Source: Kroppenstedtia sanguinis (GTDB lineage Bacteria; Bacillota; Bacilli; Thermoactinomycetales; DSM-45169). From it: a stretch of 64,000 nucleotides of DNA. Of the stretch, positions 25,769-34,050 are shown in pieces. The stretch lies in assembly GCF_050433445.1 (NCBI RefSeq), contig NZ_JBNPXF010000002.1:1-64000 (forward strand), written 5' to 3'. Position numbers and translations under genes: made by a program. Under the pieces are notes generated by a model, which did not search any database, was not told the DNA's origin, and saw only the letters and a list, made by a program, of their open reading frames with translations. Within the stretch, counting starts at the first letter, position 1. The number at the start of each line of letters is the position of its first letter.

Positions 25769-26668
25769 TCAGCCCTTCTCCCCCAGCTGGAGCCTTTCCC
25801 TCACCAGTTGGATCCATCCCGCCATCGCCGGGGTGATCCATTTGTCCTGATGCCAGGCGAGTTGGGTAAAGACGCAGTCTTCCGGGTGGGACCAAGATAG
25901 CGCGATCAAACGTCCCTCCTTCAATTCCCTGTCCACTGCCATCCGCGGAAGGTAAGCTAGCCCCAAGCCGCTGATGGTACATTGTTTGATCGCCTCAATA
26001 TTCCAAAAATCGATCTGTTGTCCAACCCCTCGGCCCGACCTCTGTAGCCGTCTTTCCAACAATATGCGATAGCTACATCCCCACTCCGTCTGCAACAGGG
26101 TCTGATCCCTCAGGTCGCTGGCAAGAAGCCGCTTTCTCCCGGCGAGGGCATGACCTGGCGGCGCCACCAGCATCAACTCCTCCCGGATCAAGGTTTCTGT
26201 ATGCAACTCCGGTTCCCTTCGTTCCTCATCCAAGAGAAAGGCGAGATCCATCTCTCCTTCCCTCAGTTGAGCTCTCATATGCCGACACTGTCCAGGATAC
26301 AGCTCCAGTTGGACTTGAGGGTACCTCTTTCGGAATTCATGAAGAATCGAGGGTAAGCGATAGACGAGCAGAGATTCTGCCGCCCCGATCCGCAAGGGAC
26401 CGGCTGGCACTTCCGAATGGCCGATGCTTTCCGCCGCCTCCAGGGACAGGCGGACCATTTCCTTAGCATAGGGCAGGAGACGCTTGCCAGCTTCGGTCAA
26501 GACAGTCCGTTTTCCCAACCGGTCAAAAAGGGGACTGCCCAGTTGCTCCTCCAGCTTATGGATATGAGCCGTCACCGTAGACTGAGCGTATCCTAACTCC
26601 TTCCCAGCTCGGGTGAAGCCTCCCTTCTCCGCCACGGTTCGGAAAGTTTTCAGATGACGCAACTCCAT
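25769..26668 (-). CDS. LysR-family transcriptional regulator
   Basis: This 299-aa product has the N-terminal winged helix-turn-helix typical of LysR (MELRHLKTFRTVAEKGGFTRAGKELGYAQSTVTAHIHKLEEQLG, given here as residues 1-44 in outline: LKTF, AGKEL, STVTAHI, LEEQLG). A periplasmic-binding-like effector domain follows from about residue 90 (GPLRIGAAES). It is divergent from the flavin reductase gene, and an inverted repeat with T-N11-A spacing lies between them, the common arrangement for a LysR regulator acting on its neighbour and itself. The inducer is unknown. Confidence 0.9.
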   Translation of the reverse strand: MELRHLKTFRTVAEKGGFTRAGKELGYAQSTVTAHIHKLEEQLGSPLFDRLGKRTVLTEAGKRLLPYAKEMVRLSLEAAESIGHSEVPAGPLRIGAAESLLVYRLPSILHEFRKRYPQVQLELYPGQCRHMRAQLREGEMDLAFLLDEERREPELHTETLIREELMLVAPPGHALAGRKRLLASDLRDQTLLQTEWGCSYRILLERRLQRSGRGVGQQIDFWNIEAIKQCTISGLGLAYLPRMAVDRELKEGRLIALSWSHPEDCVFTQLAWHQDKWITPAMAGWIQLVRERLQLGEKG

Positions 26669-26699
26669 GACCTCTCCCTCCTCTGCCTATCATTATAAA

Positions 26700-26720
26700 T
26701 TCCGATCGTTTAAATCGAAA
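26700..26720. promoter_or_regulatory. Candidate LysR operator
   Basis: TTCCGAT (26700-26706) and ATCGAAA (26714-26720) are inverted with one mismatch around 7 bases, giving the T-N11-A pattern favoured by LysR proteins. It lies in the divergent region between the LysR gene and the flavin reductase. A TATAAT box (26753-26758) follows and probably serves the plus-strand gene. Confidence 0.5.
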
Positions 26721-26857
26721 TCATTCATTTAACAGATGATACAGCGCCGGCCTATAATGGGAGGCGAAGGGGAAGCATTTTCCCTCTGTAGAAGTCCGAT
26801 CCGGTAGAACGCTTCCGCCCTGTTCATTTCATTGATGAAAGGAGACTTTCAATCCCT

Positions 26858-27403
26858 GTGAATATCCTTACGATACTGGGAAGCTCCCGTAAAGACGGCA
26901 ATACGGAACAACTGGCAAACCAGGTGACCGCCGGACTGCCTACCACTTTCCTCCGCCTGAAGGAGTCCCAAATTCTGCCCATCGATGACCTCCGTCACGA
27001 ACCCGGCGGATTTCAAAAAGTGGACGATGACTATGATCCCTATGTGGAGCAGCTGGCCCATCATGAGGTGATTGTTTTCGCCACTCCCCTCTACTGGTAC
27101 GGGATGTCCGGTCGGATGAAAAACTTTGTCGATCGCTGGTCTCAATCCCTCCGAGATCCCGATAGGTCCTTGCGGGACGCCGTCCAGGGTAAACCGGCGG
27201 TGGTGGTTGTCACCGGCGGGGACGCTCCCGGAGTGAAAGGCCTGCCACTCATTCAACAATTCCACTGGATTTTTGAGTTCGTAGGCATGAACTTCCTCGA
27301 TTATGTCATCGGAACCGGGAATAAACCCGGGGAAATTCTTCAAGACAAAGCCGCCCTCGCCAAAGCCCAATCCATCAACCACCTACTTCACACACTGAAA
27401 TAA
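26858..27403 (+). CDS. NAD(P)H-dependent FMN reductase/flavodoxin-fold protein
   Basis: This 181-aa flavodoxin-like fold protein opens with the FMN phosphate loop ILTILGSSRKDGNTEQLA (residues 3-20). The second flavin segment is FATPLYWYGMSGRMKNFVDRW (about 76-96), typical of NADPH-dependent FMN/quinone or azo reductases. It starts at GTG 26858 behind GAAAGGAGAC. The divergent LysR regulator suggests control by a quinone-like or electrophilic signal, which is an inference. A terminator follows. Confidence 0.85.
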   Translation: MNILTILGSSRKDGNTEQLANQVTAGLPTTFLRLKESQILPIDDLRHEPGGFQKVDDDYDPYVEQLAHHEVIVFATPLYWYGMSGRMKNFVDRWSQSLRDPDRSLRDAVQGKPAVVVVTGGDAPGVKGLPLIQQFHWIFEFVGMNFLDYVIGTGNKPGEILQDKAALAKAQSINHLLHTLK

Positions 27404-27426
27404 AGTCCACCTCCTCCTCACAAACG

Positions 27427-27452
27427 CTCCCGCTGAATCAGCGGGAGATTTC
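27427..27452 (+). terminator. Rho-independent terminator
   Basis: CTCCCGCT-GAATC-AGCGGGAG followed by ATTTCTCT, after the flavin reductase. Confidence 0.7.
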
Positions 27453-27551
27453 TCTGATCAAATCTCTTGTTCATCCGGATCTCAAATGATATAAATGAGT
27501 GTGAAATCTTATCTATTTCTCTTTTTAGGGAGGCTATCGCAGGAGGGACTT

Positions 27552-28865
27552 ATGCAGGAACTTCAAAAAAATATCGACGCTGTCCTTGAAGCACTGAAAT
27601 TTAGCCCGGAAAATCATCCCTTGAAAAGACATGTTGCCCAACTATTAATTCAAGCAGGCAGACATGAAGAAGGGATCCTTCATCTGGAAGAGATCCTGGA
27701 AAAAGAGTCAGACCCAGAGACTATCCATCTGTTAGCTCGTGCTTACTATGATCAGGGACAGTTCCAGAAAGCAGAAGCCAGTCTACAACTCGCAGAGGAA
27801 CCGACACCTCTGATACAAATGCTTGCAGCTAAAATCGCACTAGCCCTGGGAGATCCCCAGGGAGCCGCCGACCGCTATCAGGAAGCCATAGAAGGGGATC
27901 CCACCCTGGAAGATCCTGAATTTCAGGAAGAATTGCAACAGCAGGGGGCCAAAGTGAAAGCCCAACTGAAGGTGCTGGAATTCCACAAAAACGCCATTGA
28001 CAAAGACTTGGATCGTCCCACTCTCACCTTTCAGGATGTAGGCGGGTTAGAGAAACTGAAAGAAAATATACGTATGAACATTATCTATCCCTTTCAAAAC
28101 CCGGACCTATTTCGTTCCTATGGCAAGAAAACCGGCGGCGGCATCTTGTTGTACGGTCCTCCCGGCACCGGCAAAACTTTTATCGCCCAGGCGACCGCCG
28201 GGGAGTGCAACGCCCACTTTATCAGTTTGGATATTCACCGGATCTTGGATATGTATATAGGACAAAGTGAGAAAAATCTGCACGAACTCTTTGAGACTGC
28301 CCGCCGCCATGCGCCCACCATCATCTTCATCGATGAGTTGGACGCGATCGGGGGAGCCCGGCAGCAAACACAGTCTTCCCACTCTCGGGCTCTGACTAAC
28401 CAGTTGCTGAATGAACTGGACGGATTCCACTCCGATAATCGGGATATTCTTGTCCTGGGAGCCACCAACACCCCCTGGTTTGTCGATTCCGCTCTGCGAC
28501 GGCCCGGACGATTTGACCGGGTTCTGTTTGTCGCCCCTCCTGATCTGGAAGCTCGAGTAGAGATTCTGCATATTCATCTGAAAGGGAAGCCTGTGGAGGA
28601 AATCGATTACGTGAAGGTGGCAAAAAAAACGGAGCGTTTCTCTGGAGCCGACCTGCAAGCCGTCGTGGACGCCGCCGCCGACATTGCAATTCAGGAAGCG
28701 ATGAAAACAGGGCAAAAGCGCCCCATCACCACTTCAATGCTGGTTCAGGCCACTAAAGATGTGAAACCCTCCACCCTGGAGTGGATCTCCACCGCCAAAA
28801 ATTATGCTACCTACAGCAATCAAGCTGGAACCTATGATGAGATTCTGGAGTATCTGAATAAGTAG
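27552..28865 (+). CDS. AAA+ ATPase with N-terminal TPR-like helices
   Basis: This 437-aa cytoplasmic protein has TPR-like repeats in the first 150 residues (AQLLIQAGRHEEGILHLEEILEKE, LLARAYYDQGQFQKAEASL). One AAA domain follows: Walker A GPPGTGKTF at about 205, Walker B IIFIDELDAIGGA at about 255, sensor region GATN, and the arginine fingers RRPGRFDR at about 325. The C-terminal lid is of the classical-clade type (FSGADLQAVVDAAAD). Overall it resembles single-ring unfoldases such as the FtsH/SpoVK-like clade without a protease domain. Start ATG 27552 follows AGGAGGG; the open frame extends to 27495 without a good site. The next gene, 10 bases later, encodes another TPR protein, so the two probably work together. 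Confidence 0.85.
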   Translation: MQELQKNIDAVLEALKFSPENHPLKRHVAQLLIQAGRHEEGILHLEEILEKESDPETIHLLARAYYDQGQFQKAEASLQLAEEPTPLIQMLAAKIALALGDPQGAADRYQEAIEGDPTLEDPEFQEELQQQGAKVKAQLKVLEFHKNAIDKDLDRPTLTFQDVGGLEKLKENIRMNIIYPFQNPDLFRSYGKKTGGGILLYGPPGTGKTFIAQATAGECNAHFISLDIHRILDMYIGQSEKNLHELFETARRHAPTIIFIDELDAIGGARQQTQSSHSRALTNQLLNELDGFHSDNRDILVLGATNTPWFVDSALRRPGRFDRVLFVAPPDLEARVEILHIHLKGKPVEEIDYVKVAKKTERFSGADLQAVVDAAADIAIQEAMKTGQKRPITTSMLVQATKDVKPSTLEWISTAKNYATYSNQAGTYDEILEYLNK

Positions 28866-28875
28866 GAGGAAACTC

Positions 28876-29747
28876 ATGTCAGTCGCCGGTATCGATATCT
28901 CCCGGGAACTGGATCGGGCGGAACAAGCCATCCGGATCGGACGCCCCAATCTCGCCATGGAGATCACTGCCAAAGTTCTGACCGCTGAACCGGAACATGC
29001 CGGCGCCCACTATTTGATGTCCTTGTCCTGGGCAGAATGTTCGGAGAAAAAGACTCACCGGGCACTGGAATCCATTGTAAAGGCTGTCCGTTTTCAACCG
29101 GACGAGCCCTTGTATCTCGCCTTTCACGGGGTTCTTTTGGGATCCGTCAAAAAAACGTCGAGGCGAACCAAGCTTATCAACAGGCTCTCCGGATAGATCC
29201 GGACCATGACCTCATCCATTATTGGTACGCGGATTTCCTCCAAAACCGCCAAGATCTGGATCGGGCACTGAGCCACATTCAAAGGGCGTTGGAACTGGAT
29301 CCGGGGATTGCAGATTATCATCCCCTCCACGGACGGATCCTAGGGGAACAAAAGAAACCCCAAGCCGCCCGGAAAGCCTTCCAAACCTCCCTCAGCCTCG
29401 ATCCCGAAAGCCTGAACATCCATTATAATTACGGGGTGTTCCTGCTGAACCAAAACCGCCCTAAACCCGCCTTCGAGCATCTGCGGGAAGCGATGCGGAT
29501 CAACCCAGAGGATCCGCATATCCGAGAAATCTTCCCTTTGGCCCTGAAAGCAAAACACCCCCTCTACCGTCCACTCTGGTTCTGGTTTATGTTTCTATCG
29601 CGGATGGGACGCTGGCATCTGTTGCTGATCATCGGGTTGTTTATCTTTCTTCGCCCTCTTTTCTTCCTTCACCTTCTCTTCATCATCCTGTTCTGGATCG
29701 TGGATCCCCTGTTCAATTACCTGATCCGCCGAGGGTGGATCAAATAG
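28876..29747 (+). pseudogene. TPR membrane protein split by a -1 frameshift
   Basis: The reading frame from ATG 28876 (behind GTAGGAGGA) encodes TPR-like sequence for about 90 codons and then ends prematurely at 29196. The continuation, in the -1 frame from about 29145, encodes more TPR units (ANQAYQQALRIDPDHDLIHYWYADFL, SHIQRALELDPGIADYHPLHGRIL) and two C-terminal membrane segments (about 29590-29730). The shift lies at the run of seven A at 29149-29155. One extra A would give a single continuous 290-aa protein. It may be a real mutation, a base-calling error or slippage on the A-run. It is co-transcribed with the AAA+ ATPase upstream. Confidence 0.75.
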
Positions 29748-29787
29748 GACCCAAAGGGGAAAAAACAACAGGGGGTCCCTTTTTTGT
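29745..29787 (+). terminator. Rho-independent terminator
   Basis: AGGACCC pairs with GGGTCCCT around an A-rich loop and is followed by six T. It closes the AAA+/TPR operon. Confidence 0.75.
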
Positions 29788-29873
29788 GCCGCATCGAAAT
29801 CCCGACGAAGTTTCACTGATCCCCACTATGTTACAATGGTTAGATCCGAACACGTTCAAAGGGGAAAGAAACC

Positions 29874-32800
29874 ATGGCATGGCTCGTCGGTTTGGATGAG
29901 ATTCTGAAACAATCTTCCAGCTGGATGACTTACAAAAGAGGAATGGAGTATTATCGCGAACATCGAGTGAAAATGCTCAAGTTTGATCCGGATGAGATGA
30001 ATTTTCGGGCCGTCGTGGAAGGCAGCGAGGTATATGAAGTGTTCCTACACACAGACTGGGATGGTTGCTTGCACAGAGTGGAATGCACTTGTCCCGCCTT
30101 TGCTTCCATGGCCGGTACCTGCAAACATATCGTCGCTGCATTGCTCCAGGTCAAGGAAGAGGTGAAGCATTCCGACTGGCATCCACCCAAACAAGATCCC
30201 CACGAGAAGACTCTCCGGGAGATCGTGGGGCTGTTTCAACCGGTTATTCCGGCAGAGAACCACACCACGGCTACGCCTCTCCAGGTGGAATACCTCTTGG
30301 AATTGACGCCTTCCTGGAACCGGAGGATAGACCGCTGGTTAACTCTGCGATTGAAAACGGGACCCAAGCGACTCTATGTGGTGAAAAATATCCGGGATTT
30401 TTTATCTGCCTTCACCGAGGGGAAACCCCTCTATTTCACCAAAAATTTCACCTATGATCCCGCGGTGCACCTTCCCGATCAAAAAGATCGGGATATGCTC
30501 CGCTTTTTGGCATCCCTCTACAAAAGCGAACAGACCTATCAGCAGATGTTCCACCCCTGGGATCCACCTGCTGGGCAAAATGAGCGTCAGCTGACTATCC
30601 CTCCGGATCAGATCCTTCCGTTGCTCCAACACCTTCCTGCAGGACGGTTTTGTCTGGAGAGTGACGGAGATTCCTACACGGAACTTCCGGTTATGGAGGG
30701 AGAGTCTCCCGTCTCCTTTTCCCTGAGCAGAGAAGGGGAAGCGTATGTTTTGCAACCGGAAGAACAGGGAAACCACGAGGGTCCGGTCCTACTGTCGGAG
30801 GATGGCATCTGCTTTGACTCCGGACGGATCTATCAACTGAATCCGGCGCAACGGGAGAACATTCTGCCTTTGTATCGGCGCATCCGTCAACTTCCGGAAG
30901 AAAAACTGTACATTCCTCCCGATCGAATGGAAACCTTCTCGTCCACTGTTTTACCTTCCCTGAAAAAAGAAAGCCAGCTGACGATCCAGCGGGACGTCTC
31001 GGACCGAATGGTGCAACATCCTTTACGTACAGAGATCTACCTCGATTACAAAAGAGAAACGGAAGACGATGAACGGTTGACGGCCCGGATCACCCATATT
31101 TATGGGGGAACCACTGTGGATCCTTTGCTGAGGGAGGAACCGAAAAATGATGGTATCGTTCTTCTCCGGGACATCGAAAAGGAACAGCAGGTGATGGCCG
31201 TTTTTGAGGAGGTAGGCTTTCGGTTCAACGGGAAGGAACTTTATCTGGATGATGAAGTCGCTCTCTTCCACTTCATCTATGACCAGATCCCTGAGCTGGA
31301 AGAGATGGCGGATCTGTACACCACCCCTGCCCTGCGAAACCTTCTTTTTGCACCGGAGCGGCGTCCGGTTCCCCATGTCGAGGTGGATACTTCGACGGAT
31401 TGGTTGGAGGTCCGATTTGAACTGCCTGATGCGGATCCGGAAGAGCTAGGGGAGATGTTGCAAGCCATGATCGAGCGGAAACGGTATTATCGTTTGCAAA
31501 ATGGGGCGTTTGTCTCTCTGGAACCCCCAGGCGGAGAATCTCTCCGCTCTCTTCTCGAAGAGGGGGCTCGCCGTCACCAGATCAAAGACGGTCGCCTGAA
31601 GTTACCTGCCGCTCGCGCCTTGCAACTTGAGGAACTTTTGGAACAGCACGCACCAGATATCAAACTGGGACAGCGATTCCGCCGCTTGATCCGCAATATC
31701 AAAGACCCGGAGAATCTGAAGTTCTCTCCCCCGGCCACTTTGGAACCGATTTTGCGGGATTATCAGCGGTTTGGTTTTCAATGGCTAAAAACCTTGGCCC
31801 ATTATCGATTTGGCGGGATCCTGGCTGATGACATGGGCTTGGGCAAGACCTTGCAAGCCCTGACCTTTATCCTCTCCGAACTGGAAGAGGACTCTGACGG
31901 CCGCACCGGACCTGCTCTCGTCGTGGCCCCCGCTTCTCTCATCTATAACTGGGAGAAAGAATGTGCTCGCTTTGCCCCTGACATCAAAGCCCTCGTCATC
32001 GCCGGTACCCGGACCGAACGGGAGCAGATGTTGCAAGATCTCACCGGCTTCGACCTGCTGATCACTTCGTACCCCTTGCTCCGACGGGACCGGGAGCTGT
32101 ATGATGCCCATCAGTTCCGAACGCTGATCCTGGATGAAGCCCAATCTTTTAAGAATCAGCACTCCCAAACGTCCCAGGCCGTCCGGCGCATCTCATCGCG
32201 AACTCGGTTCGCACTGAGTGGGACTCCAATTGAAAATAGTTTGGACGAATTGGGTTCCATTATGGAGGTGGTGATGCCTGGACTCTTTTTCGGGCGTCAA
32301 GCCCTGCGCGATCTTCCAACAAAGGAGGTAGCTCGGCGGGTGCGCCCCTTCATCCTGCGCCGCATGAAAAGGGATGTGCTGACCGAACTGCCGGAAAAGA
32401 TCGAGTCGGTTCAACTCTCGGAGCTAACCCCTCAGCAGAAGAGACTGTACATGGCTACGTTGCAACAGTTGCGACAAGAGACCCAACAGGCTCTCCAAAC
32501 CGAAGGATTTCAAAAGAACCGGATGAAGATCTTGGCGGGATTGACCCGCTTGCGTCAGATCTGTTGCCACCCCTCCCTCTATTTGGAAAACTACACCGCA
32601 GACTCCGGCAAGTTTGCGCAGTTGCTGGAAAAATTGGATGAGCTGTTGCAAAACCAACGCCGGGCGCTGATCTTCTCCCAATTTACCGGGATGTTGGCAT
32701 TGATCCGCGCGGAGCTGGAAGGGCGGGGAGTTCCCTATCATTATCTGGATGGATCCACCCCTACCAAAGAACGTCTGGAGATGGCCCACCGATTCAACAG

Positions 32801-33119
32801 CGGAGAGAAAGACCTTTTTCTTATCTCTCTGAAAGCAGGCGGTACCGGACTCAATCTGACTGGGGCGGATACGGTGATTCTGTATGATCTCTGGTGGAAT
32901 CCCGCCGTGGAACAACAGGCCGCCGACCGTGCCCACCGCATCGGTCAGAAAAAGACCGTCCAGGTTATCCGCCTGATCACCCGGGGCACGATTGAGGAGA
33001 AGATCCACGAATTGCAACAAAAGAAGCAGGCTCTCTTCGATCAGGTGATCCAACCGGGGGAACAGATGCTGACCCGCCTGAGCGAAGCCGATTTGCGGGA
33101 GATTTTGAATATAGATTAA
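29874..33119 (+). CDS. SWIM zinc finger and SNF2-type helicase (HepA/RapA-like)
   Basis: This 1081-aa protein has a SWIM zinc motif at the N-terminus (C71-x-C73-x9-C83-x-H85, in ECTCPAF...GTCKH), a long middle region of about 500 residues, and a full SNF2 helicase. Motif I is DDMGLGKT (about 650), motif II is LDEAQ (about 752), then LSGTPIENSLDELGS, and the second RecA domain with IFSQFT, SLKAGGTGLNLT and DRAHRIGQKKTVQV. DNA-dependent ATP-driven remodelling, for example of RNA polymerase or other DNA-bound protein, is the known activity of the family. The start ATG 29874 follows AAAGGGGAAAG. It stands alone between two terminators. A housekeeping or defence role cannot be separated by sequence. 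Confidence 0.93.
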   Translation: MAWLVGLDEILKQSSSWMTYKRGMEYYREHRVKMLKFDPDEMNFRAVVEGSEVYEVFLHTDWDGCLHRVECTCPAFASMAGTCKHIVAALLQVKEEVKHSDWHPPKQDPHEKTLREIVGLFQPVIPAENHTTATPLQVEYLLELTPSWNRRIDRWLTLRLKTGPKRLYVVKNIRDFLSAFTEGKPLYFTKNFTYDPAVHLPDQKDRDMLRFLASLYKSEQTYQQMFHPWDPPAGQNERQLTIPPDQILPLLQHLPAGRFCLESDGDSYTELPVMEGESPVSFSLSREGEAYVLQPEEQGNHEGPVLLSEDGICFDSGRIYQLNPAQRENILPLYRRIRQLPEEKLYIPPDRMETFSSTVLPSLKKESQLTIQRDVSDRMVQHPLRTEIYLDYKRETEDDERLTARITHIYGGTTVDPLLREEPKNDGIVLLRDIEKEQQVMAVFEEVGFRFNGKELYLDDEVALFHFIYDQIPELEEMADLYTTPALRNLLFAPERRPVPHVEVDTSTDWLEVRFELPDADPEELGEMLQAMIERKRYYRLQNGAFVSLEPPGGESLRSLLEEGARRHQIKDGRLKLPAARALQLEELLEQHAPDIKLGQRFRRLIRNIKDPENLKFSPPATLEPILRDYQRFGFQWLKTLAHYRFGGILADDMGLGKTLQALTFILSELEEDSDGRTGPALVVAPASLIYNWEKECARFAPDIKALVIAGTRTEREQMLQDLTGFDLLITSYPLLRRDRELYDAHQFRTLILDEAQSFKNQHSQTSQAVRRISSRTRFALSGTPIENSLDELGSIMEVVMPGLFFGRQALRDLPTKEVARRVRPFILRRMKRDVLTELPEKIESVQLSELTPQQKRLYMATLQQLRQETQQALQTEGFQKNRMKILAGLTRLRQICCHPSLYLENYTADSGKFAQLLEKLDELLQNQRRALIFSQFTGMLALIRAELEGRGVPYHYLDGSTPTKERLEMAHRFNSGEKDLFLISLKAGGTGLNLTGADTVILYDLWWNPAVEQQAADRAHRIGQKKTVQVIRLITRGTIEEKIHELQQKKQALFDQVIQPGEQMLTRLSEADLREILNID

Positions 33120-33124
33120 CGTAG

Positions 33125-33155
33125 AACCCCTCACATGACTTCATGTGAGGGGTTT
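33125..33155 (+). terminator. Rho-independent terminator
   Basis: AACCCCTCACATG-ACTT-CATGTGAGGGGTTT, a perfect 13-bp stem, directly after the helicase gene. Confidence 0.85.
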
Positions 33156-33301
33156 AGTGGATCCATAAGGGCAAGTGTACCCTCTTTCCCTGGATACGTC
33201 GAAATGCACCCGGATTTCCACTTTTTATCTAGATGGTAAGGGAATGAGAGGCGGGCCTCCGGAGATATTAACAATGAATCCAGTATTCGAGGTGAACACA
33301 A

Positions 33302-33523
33302 ATGAAGATGGAATCCGTCCAAGAGCGGTTAAAACTCTGGGGAGAACTGATCATCACCACTGCATCGGGAGAAATGTATGAAATCCACCTAGGTGATACT
33401 TCCTTTGACCTGCAACAACGAATCATCAAACTGAGTACACCTGAAGCTGACTTTCTCATCGACGGAGACTCCGTGGAAAACATCAAGCAGCACTATGGAC
33501 ACAAGGTAGAGGAAGACGACTAA
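33302..33523 (+). CDS. Small hypothetical protein
   Basis: This 73-aa soluble acidic protein starts at ATG 33302 behind GAGGTG. Its sequence suggests alternating strands (LWGELIITTASGEMYEIHLGDTSF, then LSTPEADFLIDGDSVENIKQHYG), a small beta-rich fold. I do not recognise a family. It has its own terminator at 33551, so it is probably expressed as a single gene. Confidence 0.65.
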   Translation: MKMESVQERLKLWGELIITTASGEMYEIHLGDTSFDLQQRIIKLSTPEADFLIDGDSVENIKQHYGHKVEEDD

Positions 33524-33550
33524 AACAGATATCGGGCGATCCAACAAAGA

Positions 33551-33586
33551 AAAACCTCACGTGAAGCGACCGCTACGTGAGGTTTT
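33551..33586 (+). terminator. Rho-independent terminator
   Basis: AAAACCTCACGT pairs exactly with ACGTGAGGTTTT around 12 bases, after the small gene at 33302. The remaining gap to 34050 (33587-34050) shows no convincing gene; a 98-codon minus-strand frame there lacks a ribosome binding site. Confidence 0.8.
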
Positions 33587-34050
33587 CATGGTTCCGTCGG
33601 GATCAACCCCGGGGGTGATGCAGATGGATTCGTGATGGAGAACCTGAGGACGGACTAGTTGCCATTTTGTTGCACGAAAGGTTCGGGGTGGCTTGACCTT
33701 GGGTGTTCCGTTAGTCTCTTCCTTTTTTAGGTGATTGCACTGTGAAGTGTAGGACTGGATCCGATTCCTTCTATGAGCCACTAATCTTAGTTTAACAACG
33801 GAACATATATTCGTAAAATGATTTTCAGAATTTGCTGTTCTAAGGATCCCCACAAGGGAGATCCCGAACGACGCCCGCTTTCATCCCATCCCTAAAGGCC
33901 GGGTTTTCTAGCTTGTTTTTTATAAAACTTCCACAATCCAGTGATAGCTGGATTTCTTTCTTTTTACAACCAAAGTCCTATTGTTTAGAAAAGTCAAGAT
34001 AAACTATCATCCAATTAACCAACAATCTTCCAAAATAGGAGGCGGGTTGA

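Noticed and set aside
33557..33853. 98-codon minus-strand frame before the toxin gene
   Set aside because: No start signal; it begins in AT-rich intergenic DNA and ends inside a terminator hairpin.
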